Below, one piece after another: positions 45,479-57,447 of a stretch of DNA of 64,000 nt (the first letter of the stretch is position 1; every line of letters starts with the position of its first letter). The notes beneath the pieces are model-generated. The model was given only the letters and a program-made list of their open reading frames with translations, did not search any database and was not told the origin of the DNA. The DNA comes from Macrothele yani (taxonomy: Eukaryota; Arthropoda; Arachnida; Araneae; Macrothelidae). The DNA is taken from the NCBI GenBank assembly GCA_039090855.1, contig CM077034.1:224147331-224211330 (forward strand), written 5' to 3'. A program made the translations under genes and the position numbers.

Positions 45479-46007
45479 TGCTTGTTTGAGAGCTAAGTGG
45501 AAAGAAAGCACGGCTTCGGGATAGTATTACATCGGCCCGAAACCTTTCAACAAAGTTCGTGACGCAGCTTTCTATTTCTTTCTTTCTGAGGAGGAGGAAT
45601 TGTATTTGCTTGTTTGAGAGCTAAGTGGAAAGAAAGCACGGCTGCTGGATAGTATTACATCGGCCCGAAGCCTTTCAACAAAGTTCGTGACGCAGCTTTC
45701 TATTTTTTTCTTTCTGAGGAGGAGGAACTTGATTTGCTTGTTTGAGAGCTAAGTGGAAAGAAAGCACGGCTTCGGGATAGTATTACATCGGCCCGAAGCC
45801 TTTCAACAAAGTTCGTGACGCAGCTTTCTATTTTTTTTTCTTTCTGAGGAGGAGGAACTTGATTTGCTTGTTTGAGAGCTAAGTGGAAAGAAAGCACGGC
45901 TTCGGGATAGTATTACATCGGCCCGAAGCCTTTCAACAAAGTTCGTGACGCAGCTTTCTTTTTCCTTCTTTTTCTGAGGAGGAATTTGATTTGCTTGTGT
46001 GAAAGCT
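45479..46007 (+). repeat. 129-bp tandem repeat, about 4 copies
   Basis: GCTTGTTTGAGAGCTAAGTG recurs at 45479, 45608, 45736 and 45866, with a diverged start at 45992. Units also share AAAGCACGGCT, ATTACATCGGCCCGAA and TTCGTGACGCAGC, and end in a pyrimidine tract plus GAGGAGGA. Confidence 0.95.
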
Positions 46008-46948
46008 AACGTCAGCTGTTATCATTTGTGGCTTTATCGTGGGATCACGTCAGCTGTTATCATTTGTGGCTTTATCGTGGGATCACGTCAGCTGTTATCA
46101 TTTGGGGCTTTATCGTGGGATCACGTCAGCTGTTATCATTTGGGGCTTTATCGTGGGATCACGTCAGCTGTTATAATTTGGGGTTTTATCGTGGGATCAT
46201 GTCAGCTGTTATCTTTTGTGGCTTTATCGTGGGATCACGTCAGCTGTTATAATTTGGGGCTTTATCGTGGGATCACGTCAGCTGTTATAATTTGGGGTTT
46301 TATCGTGGGATCATGTCAGCTGTTATCATTTGTGGCTTTATCGTGGGATCACGTCAGCTGTTATCATTTGGGGCTTTATCGTGGGATCACGTCAGTTGTT
46401 ATCATTTGAGGCTTTATCGTGGGATCATGTCAGCTGTTATAATTTGGTGCTTTATCGTGGGATCACGTCAGCTGTTATCATTTGTAGCTTTATCGTGGGA
46501 TCACGTCAGCTGTTATCATTTGTGGCTTTATCGTGGGATCACGTCAGCTGTTATCATTTGGGGCTTTATCGTGGGATCATGTCAGCTGTTATCATTTGGG
46601 GTTTTATCGTGGGATCATGTCAGCTGTTATCATTTGGGGCTTTATCGTGGGATCACGTCAGCTGTTATCATTTGGGGCTTTATCGTGGGATCATGTCAGC
46701 TGTTATCATTTGGGGCTTTATCGTGGGATCACGTCAGCTGTTATCATTTGGGGCTTTATCGTGGGATCATGTCAGCTGTTATAATTTGGTGCTTTATCGT
46801 GGGATCACGTCAGCTGTTATCATTTGTGGCTTTATCGTGGGATCACGTCAGCTGTTATCATTTGTGGCTTTATCGTGGGATCACGTCAGCTGTTATCATT
46901 TGGGGCTTTATCGTGGGATCACGTCAGCAGTTATCATTTGGGGCTTTC
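46008..46948 (+). repeat. 38-bp minisatellite, about 25 copies
   Basis: The unit contains TCACGTCAGCTGTTATCATT and GGCTTTATCGTGGGA. Variants are ATC or ATA before ATTTG, and GTGG, GGGG or GGTG after it. It directly abuts the 129-bp array. Since 38 is not a multiple of 3 and the unit has no plus-strand stop, frames of up to 245 codons appear; no protein family is recognised. Confidence 0.97.
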
Positions 46949-47317
46949 TCGTGACCGATGCACAAACTGAGCAGAAACCCTGGAAGGGGAGGGGGAGGGG
47001 TTCGTTTGAGAACACAATTCCATCTTCCGGAAGCGGAAGTTCGTTCGAAAGGAGATTTCTCCCGTAATCTTAATATTTTCTCGCGATGTTCCTTATGACA
47101 AGTATTTTTCTCAAATATTCATTTATTCCATAAATACTTACATTTCAGCTTAAAAAAGAGCTTCCCAAAACGGAATATGATCGAAGCCAAAATTTCTCCT
47201 ATAATCATATTTTTCCCCTGCGATGTTCTGACTATCCTGTGTTTGTTGTTAAGTGTTACATTTGACTATGTTTTGAAGAAATTTTGACTCCAAAGTGAAT
47301 TTCTGCTGCACGCTGAT
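46949..47317. other. Spacer, no gene recognised
   Basis: GC-moderate then AT-rich sequence between the 38-bp array and the hAT-like remnant. Nothing supportable was seen. Confidence 0.4.
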
Positions 47318-47590
47318 ATGGGTATTAGGATGGAAGAATCTTCCTTTTCTTCAGTAATGTACTTCCCAAATATATTCCCAGCTGCTGTTGTTAGTGACAG
47401 TGATTTGTTGGAATGGAAGTTTGCCTTATATCAAATTGATGAATTGGAAGAAGGTGTTTCGAATAGCCCTACAATTGATACTGCGTGGCTAAACATTTTG
47501 AAAATGACTGGTGCAATTGGTGCTAAAAAGTATGAAGTTTTACCACGCCTGAAACATGCTATTCTTGTTGTGCCACACAGTAATGGAACT
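47318..47590 (+). pseudogene. hAT-type C-terminal (dimerisation-region) coding remnant
   Basis: The frame contains DSDLLEWKFAL, then DTAWLNILKMTGAIG, KYEVLPRLKHAILVVPHSN. A W...L...G...Y..L..L....L.IPHSNA pattern is typical of the C-terminal dimerisation region of hAT-like transposases and their domesticated relatives. After HSN the expected ER.FS motif is lost because the sequence runs into the 49-bp array. The upstream transposase core is not seen. This is probably a transposon relic; a host zinc-finger/hAT gene exon is an alternative. The call is by pattern, not a search. Confidence 0.45.
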
Positions 47591-50500
47591 ACCACACCTG
47601 ATACGAGCTATTTTTGTTGTGCCACACAGTAATGCAACTACCACACCTGATACATGCTATTCTTGTGCCACACAGCAATGCAACTACCACACCTGATACC
47701 TGCTATTCTTGTTGTGCCACACAGTAATGCAACTACCACACCTGATACCTGCTATTCTTGTTGTGCCACACAGTAATGCAACTACCACACCTGATACATG
47801 CTATTCTTGTTGTGCCACACAGTAATGCAACTACCACACCTGATACATGCTATTCTTGTTGTGCCACACTGTAATGCAACTACCACACCTGCTACATGCT
47901 ATTCTTGTTGTGCCACACAGTAATGCAACTACCACACCTAATACATGCTATTCTTGTTGTGCCACACAGAAATGCAATTACCACACCTGATACATGCTAT
48001 TCTTGTTGTGCCACACAGTAATGCAACTACCACACCTTATACATGCTATTCTTGTTGTGCCACACAGTAATGCAACTACCACACCTGATACATGCTATTC
48101 TTGTTGTGCCACACTGTAATGCAACTACCACACCTGATACATGCTATTCTTGTTGTGCCACACAGTAATGCAACTACCACACCTGATACATGCTATTCTT
48201 GTTGTGCCACACAGTAATGCAACTACCACACCTGATACAAGCTATTCTTGTTGTGCCACACAGTAATGCAACTACCACACCTGATACAAGCTATTCTTGT
48301 TGTGCCACAGAGTAATGCAACTACCACACCTGATACATGCTATTCTTGTTGTGCCACAAAGTAATGCAACTACCACACCTGATACATGCTATTCTTGATG
48401 TGCCACACAGTAATGCAACTACCACACCTGATACATGCTATTCTTGTTGTGCCACACAGTAATGCATATACCACACCTGATACATGCTATTCTTGTTGTG
48501 CCACACAGTAATGCAACTACCACACCTGATACATGCTATTCTTGTTGTGCCACACAGTAATGCAACTACCACGCCTGATACATGCTATTCTTGTTGTGCC
48601 ACACAGTAATGCAACTACCACACCTGATACATGCTATTCTTGTTGTGCCACACAGTAATGCAACTACCACACCTGATACATGCTATTCTTGTTGTGCCAC
48701 ACAGTAATGCAACTACCACACCTGATACATGCTATTCTTGTTGTGCCACACAGTAATGCAACTACCACACCTGATACATGCTATTCTTGTTGTGCCACAC
48801 AGTAATGCAACTACCACACCTGATACCTGCTATTCTTGTTGTGCCACACAGTAATGCAACTACCACACCTGATACATGCTATTCTTGTTGTGCCACACAG
48901 TAATGCAACTACCATACCTGATACATGCTATTGTTGTTGTGCCACACAGTAATGCAACTACCACACCTGATACATGCTATTCTTGTTGTGCCACACAGTA
49001 ATGCAACTACCACGCCTGATACCTGCTATTCTTGTTGTGCCACACAGTAATGCAACTACCACGCCTGATACGTGCTATTCTTGTTGTGCCACACAGTAAT
49101 GCAACTACCACACCTGATACCTGCTATTCTTGTTGTGCCACACAGTAATGCAACTACCACAACAGATACCTGCTATTCTTGTTGTGCCACACAGTATAGC
49201 AACTACCACACCTGATACCTGCTATTCTTGTTGTGCCACACAGTAATGCAACTACCACACCTGATACCTGCTATTCTTGTTGTGCCACACAGTAATGCAA
49301 CTACCACGCCAGATACATGCTATTCTTGTTGTGCCACACAGTAATGGAACTACCACACCTGATACATGCTATTCTTGTTGTGTTACACAGTAATGCAATT
49401 ACCACACCTGATACATGCTATTCTTGTTGTGTTACACAGTAATACAGCTACCACACCTGATACATGCTATTCTTGTTCTGTTACACAGTAATGCAAAACT
49501 ACCACACCTGATACATGCTATTCTTGTTGTGCCACACAGTAATGCAACTACCACACCTGATACTCGCTTTTCTTGTTGTGTCACACAGTAATGCAACTAC
49601 CACACCTTATACATGCTATTCTTGTTGTGCCACACAGTAATGCAACTACCACGCCTGATACATGCAATTCTTGTTGTGTCACACAGTAATGCAACTACCA
49701 CACAGTAATGCAACTACCACGCCTGATACCTGCTATTCTTGTTGTGCGACACAGTAATGCAACTACCACACCTGATACATGCTATTCTTGTTGTGCCACA
49801 CAGTAATGCAACTACCACACCTGATACATGCTATTCTTGTTGTGCCACACAGTAATGCAACTACCACACCTGATACCTGCTATTCTTGTTGTGCCACACA
49901 GTAATGCAACTACCACACCTGATACCTGCTATTCTTGTTGTGCCACACAGTAATGCAACTACCACACCTGATACATGCTATTCTTGTTGTGCCACACAGT
50001 AATGCAACTACCACACCTGATACATGCTATTCTTGTTGTGCCACACAGTAATGCAACTACCACACCTGATACATGCTATTCTTGTTGTGCCACACAGTAA
50101 TGCAACTACCACACCTGATACATGCTATTCTTGTTGTGCCACACAGTAATGCAACTACCACACCTGATACATGCTATTCTTGTTGTGCCACACAGTAATG
50201 CAACTACCACACCTGATACATGCTATTCTTGTTGTGCCACACAGTAATGCAACTACCACACCTGATACATGCTATTCTTGTTGTGCCACACAGTAATGCA
50301 ACTACCACACCTGATACATGCTATTCTTGTTGTGCCACACAGTAATGCAACTACCACACCTGATACATGCTATTCTTGTTGTGCCACACAGTAATGCAAC
50401 TACCACACCTGATACATGCTATTCTTGTTGTGCCACACAGTAATGCAACTACCACACCTGATACATGCTATTCTTGTTGTGCCACACAGTAATGCAACTA

Positions 50501-51734
50501 CCACACCTGATACATGCTATTCTTGTTGTGCCACACAGTAATGCAACTACCACACCTGATACATGCTATTCTTGTTGTGCCACACAGTAATGCAACTACC
50601 ACACCTGATACATGCTATTCTTGTTGTGCCACACAGTAATGCAACTACCACGCCTGATACATGCTATTCTTGTTGTGCCACACAGTAATGCAACTACCAC
50701 ACCTGATACGTGCTATTCTTGTTGTGCCACACAGTAATGCAACTACCACACCTGATACATGCTATTCTTGTTGTGCCACACAGTAATGCAAATACCACAC
50801 CTGATACGTGCTATTCTTGTTGTGCCACACAGTAATGCAACTACCACACCTGATACATGCTATTTTGTTGTGCCACAAAGTAATGCAACTACCACACCTG
50901 ATACCTGCTATTCTTGTTGTGCCACACAGTAATGCAACTACCACACCTGATACATGCTATTCTTGTTGTGCCACACAGTAACGCAAATACCACACCTGAT
51001 ACATGCTATTCTTGTTGTGCCACACAGTAATGCAACTACCACACCTGATACATGCTATTCTTGTTGTGCCACACAGTAATGCAAATACCACACCTGATAC
51101 ATGCTATTCTTGTTGTGCCACACAGTAATGCAACTACCACACCTGATACGTGATAGTCTTGTTGTGCCACACAGTAATGCAACTACCACACCTGATACCT
51201 GCTATTCTTGTTGTGCCACACAGTAATGCAACTACCTCACCTGATACCTGCTATTCTTGTGCCACACAGTAATGCAACTACCACACCTGATACATGTTGT
51301 CCTTGTTGTGCCACTCAGTAATGCAAATACCACACCTGATACGTGCTATTCTTGTTGTGCCACACAGTAATGCAACTACCACACCTGATACATGCTATTC
51401 TTGTTGTGCCACACAGTAATGCAACTACCACACCTGATACCTGCTATTCTTGTTGTGCCACACAATAATGCAACTACCACACCTAATACATGCTATTCTT
51501 GTTGTGCCACACAGTAATGCAACTACCACACCTGATACATGCTATTCTTGTTGTGCCACACAGTAATGCAACTAATACACCTGATACATGCTATTCTTGT
51601 TGTGCGACACAGTAATGCAACTCCCACTCCTGATACATGCTATTCTTGTTGTGCCACACAGTAATGCAACTACCACGCCTGATACATGCTATTCTTGTTG
51701 TGCCACACAGTAATGCAACTACCACACCTGATAC
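47541..51734 (+). repeat. 49-bp satellite array, about 85 copies
   Basis: The unit contains CCTGATACATGCTATTCTTG, TTGTGCCACACAGTAATGC and AACTACCACA. The first unit (47541-47590) lies inside the hAT-like reading frame and differs by only a few bases (CCTGAAACATGC, AATGGAAC). Local variants include TGTTACACAG units at 49379-49490 and CACGCCTGATAC units. No unique spacers occur between units, so it is not CRISPR-like. Confidence 0.98.
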
Positions 51735-52210
51735 TGTCAGCCTAAGACGTGGTGTTCCGACCTATTTGTGAATTTCAACACTGGTTCCCCCTCATCAAGG
51801 GGTAAGTTGTATACACTAATTCTATTTTTGGCCCTTTCGTAGAGCCGAAGTCGGCACTACAGTAATCAGATTACCAGTATGCTCTAAAGAAAAAAAAAGT
51901 ACTTTCCGTCTGCATGTCGGAGGTTATCCAGTTAAGATTCATCAGGAAAGAAAGAGGGAACTGTACGTGACATTACTCTCGCAAATGTAGTAAACAGATA
52001 AAAAAAAAAAAAAAAAAAAAAGGAAAAAGTTAAACTCACAAATATGACTGTAAATCGTGATAGTTTACTCGCCTCTTCAAGGTGGGAATTTTCATGTTAA
52101 AATGTTAACAGTTCAGTTCACCTGTGCATACCTGCCTTAAGAAATTTATTTGGAGTTTTGTTAATAGAGAGAAAGATATAAGTAATCTTAATCTACACCT
52201 ATATATATAC
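51735..52210. other. Spacer with a poly-A tract
   Basis: It includes an A-run of about 22 near 51999-52021. No gene and no match to the 3' LTR start was seen. Confidence 0.4.
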
Positions 52211-52217
52211 CTATATA

Positions 52218-55200
52218 GATCATCATCATCATCATTGTCAACCATTATCAATCCACTGCTGGACGAAGGTCTCCCCAAGTTTCCTCCACAACGGTCTGTC
52301 TTGTGCCAGTCTCCTCCATGTCACCCCTGCATACTTTCGAATTTCATCCACCCATCTCCCATGTGGTCTTCTTCTGGGTCTTTTCCTGTCCCTTGGAATC
52401 CAATCTAAAATTTCGGCTGTCCATCGATGATCTGTCCTTCTGGCAGTATGTCCAGCCCATTGCCATTTCAGGGATTTAACTCTGATCATGATGTCTTCCA
52501 CTCATGTCATTTTTCGGATCCACGAGTTCCTCTTCTTATCTCTCCTGGTTACACCAAGCATGCACCTCTCCATGCTTCTTTGAGTTGTCTGCAGCCTTTG
52601 TATGTCTCTTTTAGTTAAGGTCCACGTCTCTGCACCATACGTAAGCACTGGAAGGATGCATTGATCAAACACTTTTCTTTTAAGACATAATTGCATATTG
52701 CTCTTGAAAATTATGCTGTTTCTTCCAAAAGCTCTCCAGGCAAGTTTTGTACGCCGATTAATTTCTTCATCAATGTGACCCTCACTTGATATCTGTTGTC
52801 CAAGATAAACGTATGTGTCTGTTATCTCCAGCTTTTCTCCATCAATCGATAAATCTTCATTTCTTGTAAAAGCATTGAACATCACTTTTGTCTTCTGAAA
52901 GTTCATTTTTAATCCCACTTCTTTACTCTTGTCAGCAAGTTCCTGGATCATACTCTGCAGCTCTGATGGGGTAGTTGCAAAAATGACTACGTCATCAGCA
53001 AAACGAAGGTGGGTTAGATAATCTCCATTAATCTTTATCCCCGTGTTTTCCCAGCTCAGCGACTGAAAAACACCCTCCAATGTGGCATTAAAGAGCTTCG
53101 GAGATATGATGTCACCTTGTCTCACTCCCTTTCCAATTTTTACGTGTGTTGTATTTTCAAACAGCCTAATCTTTGCACTTGCATTTTCATAGATGTTATT
53201 AATAATATTAATGTATGCATCTTCAATACCGCAGGTTTTCAGAGCCATTGTAACTGCTGATGGTTTCACCGAATCAAAGGCTTTTTCATAATCGATAAAA
53301 GCCATGCACAATGGAAGTTCATATTCCCTCGCTCTTTCCATTAGTTCTCTCAGCACGTGGATATGATCTATTGTGCTGTAGCCACTCCTGAATCCAGCTT
53401 GTTCTCTCGGTTGAGCCATGTCTAGTGCTACCTTCAAGCGGTGTGAAAGAACTTTAGTGAAGATTTTATAAACTACTGATAGGAGGCTGATAGGTCTGTA
53501 GTTTCCGAGATCCTCAATGTCACCTTTCTTATGTAGCAGGATCATTGTAGCGGTGTTCCAATCCTCAGGAATCTTTCCTTCATTAAGGCATCGAGTGAAA
53601 ATTTGGGCGAGTACTGTTTCGATTTCTCCACTTGCTTCTTGTATGATGTCTACAGTAATTCCATCTTCTCCTGGAGCTTTTCCTCGCTTCATGTTCTTGA
53701 TTGCATGTGCAACTTCTGCTGGAAGGACTGGAGGAACTCTGGTACTGGTATCTTTCATGATGTCTGGAGTGCATATATCATCCCTTTCATATAATTTGGA
53801 GTAGAAATCTTTCACTCTTGTCAAGATTTCGCCTCTATTTCTTGTTACAGAACCATCTTCTTTTCTCAGTGCCATAATCTGTTTTCTTCCCTTACTGAGA
53901 TGTCCCTTTGCTATCTTTAGGCTTTGGTTGTTTTCAATTGCTTTCCTCACTAGTTCACAGTTGAATTTCCTTACGTCTTCAGTGATACTTTTTCTTACTG
54001 TCTTGCATAGCTCTATATATTCCACTTTGGAAGTCACATCTTCTTTATTTGTCCTCATCTCTCTTCTTTTTTGCATCAACATTTTGGTTTTTCCTGATAA
54101 TTTGTTCACATGCAACTTGTTCTTAGACCCAGCTAATTTTGTTGCTGTTTCCATAAGAGCTTTGGTTATTTTTCTGTTAACTTCAGAGATGTCCACTTCT
54201 TCCGATGTTAGGCCTTCTAAAGCAGAGAACCTGTTCTTCAGTTCTAACTTGAAGGTATTATGGTGTTTTTTAAGGTTGGTTATGTCAATAGATTTTGTTT
54301 GTCTTATGAGCTTGCCACGTTCAAGTTTGGTGTTGAGGTGCATCTTACATCTCACCAATCTATGGTCACTACCTGTGTTGAACTTGTTTAGCACACTGCA
54401 GTCTTCTATGACGAATTTTTTGTTACACATAATAAAATCAATTTCACTTGTCGTCCCATTTGGATGTCTCCATGTCCATTTCCTGTGTGGCTTTTTCTTG
54501 AAGAAGGAGTTCAAGATGAAAAACCCTTCTGCCTCTGCAAACTCAACGAGAGTATTTCCACGCTGGTTTCTGTTGCCATGACCGAATTTACCTACTGAAG
54601 TTTCATTCTGTTGCCGTTGCCCTATTTTTGCATTGAAATCTCCCATAATTATTTTCAAGTGCTGCTTACCTTTATTATTTAGATGACAAATTTCCTCATA
54701 AAATTCTTCAATTTCTTCTTCAGGATGACTTGTGGTGGGTGCATAAGTTTGAATAATCTGAGCCTGGTATCTTTTCGAGAGTTGGATAACAAGTCGTGCA
54801 GCTCTGTCAGAGGAACTTTCAACTTCTACAACTTTATCCTTCAGTTTCTTGTTTATTATAAATCCAACACCACTAGTTCTGCCAGTATCTGTCCCACGAT
54901 AGTAGAAGAGATGTCCACTTTTCAGTTCGATGAGATCTTCTCCTTTTCTCCTTACCTCACTTAGCCCCACGATGTCCCACTTGATCCTTTGTAGTTCCTC
55001 TTCCAATTCAAGAAGCCTTGAATCAGAAGATAGGGAGCGTCCATTGTAAGTAGCCAAGGTCAGCATCAAATGGCAGCCTAGTTCGGTCCTCCGGGGATTC
55101 TTAGCACCCTCTGCCTTCATGTCGCACTGGCCGCTGCCTTGGCCAGGTACATTCCAGCTGCCGGAGACTGAGGGCCAAGATTTAAGTTGTGGAATCATTT

Positions 55201-55373
55201 TGGAGGGGTTTGGCCATAACTCACCACGCTGGCCAAGCGGGTTGGTGAGTGTGGGATAGAATTTCCTCTGATCCCGATGGTATAGTTATACCGCTATGGG
55301 CGGTCGTCAGAGCCCCTTTAGTGGGAACAGGATGCACCACGAGAAGGCGGGGTTGACATTTGTCAAGGAGAGG
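52218..55373 (-). mobile_element. Near full-length RTE-type LINE
   Basis: The coding strand is minus. The 3' end is a short (ATG)n tail (seen as ATCATCATC at 52219), characteristic of RTE-clade elements. A possible 7-bp target duplication CTATATA lies at 52211-52217 and 55374-55380. About 175 bp of 5' UTR precedes the frame. A 5'-truncated relative lies at 28738-29459. Confidence 0.85.
52238..55198 (-). pseudogene. RTE endonuclease-reverse transcriptase, single visible in-frame stop
   Basis: From the Met at 55198 the frame runs about 986 codons with one TGA at 52502-52504, after WIRKMT. The apurinic-type endonuclease comes first: ATYNGRSL (about residue 52), LSEVRR, IIMGDFNAKIG and GSDHRLV (about 275). 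The reverse transcriptase follows: KGDIEDLGNYRPISLLS, AFIDYEKAFDSV (about 633), GVRQGDIISP and RFADDVVIFA (about 735). After the stop, LKWQWAGHTARR and HGRWVDEIRKYAGVTW form the usual basic tail. The related copy at 29 kb has AGA at the stop position, so the TGA is a point mutation here. The protein would nick target DNA and copy its own RNA. The true start could also be a later Met. Confidence 0.93.
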
Positions 55374-55380
55374 CTATATA

Positions 55381-56228
55381 CACTAATAAATATTGGATCC
55401 AGAGTTTTGATATTTGTTCAGAGAAGATACAATTTGTTTGGAAAACATGTAAGCAAGCCACAAATGTAAATTAACGTTCACGCTGTGTTAATAAGTGACA
55501 TTATTCTCGTGGACTCTGCCATGATTATATAAGATCGATCATTTGAATTACTGACTTCACAAATGAGTGGGCCAGTGAAGCCTTAGCGAAGTGCTAAATT
55601 GTAAATGTATTAAATCTCTCATAGCAATATTAATATCTTTCCTATTTGTGCATGTTGTTATTGTTGTAAAAATAAATACAGGCATTAGCCTTTCAAAAAC
55701 CAAATTTTGGTATAAGTTGGCATTCGATTTTTAGGTGTGTCTCATAGTTCCTGAGCCATCGCACTCATCAACCAACGCTTTGACGTTGGCCTAGGACAAG
55801 AATCTGGGTTGTGACACAATATATACCAATGTCTATTTAGTAAAATGAAGTGATGATTACACGACCATTCCTTTTTGATGCTTATATACACGAGTTCCAA
55901 AATTACTGATTTTTCCAGTGTTGATACATTTATACACGTGTAACATGAATACAGTGTGATGTTATAACATATAGAAATAGTACAAGTGGTGAAAACAAAA
56001 TTGTATCTGTGTACACACAAGCTCACCTACAAGTGAAAACCTCACACACAATTGTCAATTCAAGGTAACAAGAATATAGCCACCATAAAAACACTTTGGG
56101 TTCCGAAATGCCTCTACCCATCTCCCGAAGTGAAATTTTAGTCTAAATTCAAAATTTTCCTTCAGGTTTTCTTTTGGCTAGCTATTATAATCACCTTACA
56201 TAACGTGGCTGAGATTTCCGCCACAACA
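55381..56228 (+). repeat. Inferred 5' LTR (incomplete)
   Basis: The segment ends in CA before a candidate primer-binding site. It holds a TATA-like TATATAAG (about 55526-55533) and AATAAA (55671-55676), the expected order of promoter and poly-A signal. Its left start TGTAATATTCTG, known from the 3' LTR, was not found, so the U3 start appears lost at the LINE junction. Identity to the 3' LTR cannot be tested because only 113 bp of that LTR is inside the window. Confidence 0.45.
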
Positions 56229-56232
56229 TAAA

Positions 56233-56251
56233 TGGTGCCGTGTCCTAGGAT
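56233..56251 (+). promoter_or_regulatory. Candidate tRNA primer-binding site
   Basis: TGGTGCCGTGTCCTAGGAT starts with TGG, complementary to a tRNA CCA end, and lies 4 bp after the inferred LTR. The tRNA was not identified. Confidence 0.5.
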
Positions 56252-57447
56252 GCGTGCCATAGCTCAATTTTTTTTTAAGACACTGAATGCCAAATAATTC
56301 CAAAGTGTTGTAATAATACTGATAAGTTGTTGTTAAATGAAAATAGCTGAGTAGTCTGAAAATTTTGTAAGAGCATACACCAGTGGAAATTAAAGGTTGA
56401 GTTGGGGTTATAATTGTGAAAAATAGAATAACACAAGGTTACAGTAAACAATAATTTTGTTTGTACATCTTCACTGCTATTAATAATCAGAGAGTAAGGA
56501 TATTAAGTCAAAGCTTCAGGGTGTATATATATATATATTTCTTCAAATTTCAAGGTTGGGAACAATATAATCTAGTGTTTAGTGCATATGTTATTTCTAG
56601 TGTTTTGCATATATAAGTTTTTGGAGCAATTTGCATACATAAGTGTTTAAATGAATAGTGTAGAATTTTGAGTATATTAGCATAGTGTGAATTTTGCATT
56701 GAAGATTTTTCTTTGAGTAAGCTTAAATCTGAATAGGTATGATGATAACTTGCACAATCCATAGAACATGTCAGTATTAATAACGGTTACAGAATTACTT
56801 AGTTAGTGAGTTGTTACAAAGCACTTGCCCTAGGAAAAAGAAAAAAAAATTTTTGGTGTAATATTTCAATTTGTATGGTTTCGGCTCAAGGTAGGAGTAA
56901 AGTGAAGCATAACATCATACTAACTAGGACAACCATAATTTCTTTTTTTTTGCCTCTTTTTCCTTCTGCTGGGAAATCAAATTATAATGGAGACTTGAGT
57001 TTTGGGTGCTATTTGAATTTTAGAACATAGAATTTGCATTTTTTTTTATTTGGGCAAAAATATTCTTTCGATATTCTGTGAGAGTGTGAGCACATAAATT
57101 TCTTTTGATGTTGTGATTATATCAGTGTTTGGTAAGTATTATTGGCATTTTGTGATGTGGGTAGATTGTTTATTCCTTCAAATGCTAGGAGGCGAATACA
57201 GTGTTATTCTGTGTAGTGGTTTATGGTAGTGTGAATTTAGTGTAATTTCAAATAATTTTTGTTTTGGGTTTCCTTTGCTACAATGAGTTAGTTTCATTGA
57301 GAGTGTTAGTAAAGTGAAGGTGTAGTGCAAGATTAATATGGTGTTAGGATAACCTTAGATACAGCTACAGCGGTGCTAGTGCTGAGTAACTATAAATATT
57401 GCAATTTTTTTTCTTGCTGTAGCAAGAGTAAATTGAATTAGGAAATC
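56252..57447 (+). other. Long untranslated leader of the Gypsy element
   Basis: About 1.2 kb of AT-rich DNA without a supportable gene lies between the primer-binding site and gag. Confidence 0.5.

Noticed and set aside
46008..47067. Frames of 136, 220 and 245 codons
   Set aside because: Same 38-bp repeat read in different frames; no domain and no start context. Kept only as a curiosity.
47541..51734. CRISPR-like array
   Set aside because: Units are contiguous and nearly identical, with no unique spacers, and the genome is eukaryotic.
51940..51960. Another CTGATGA (minus strand) as a hammerhead core
   Set aside because: No stem II and no GAAA follow it.
53517..54964. Plus-strand frames of up to 217 codons opposite the LINE
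   Set aside because: They are antisense shadows of the endonuclease-RT gene.
55742..56026. 94-codon minus-strand frame in the inferred 5' LTR
   Set aside because: No recognised motif and opposite to the element; most likely chance.
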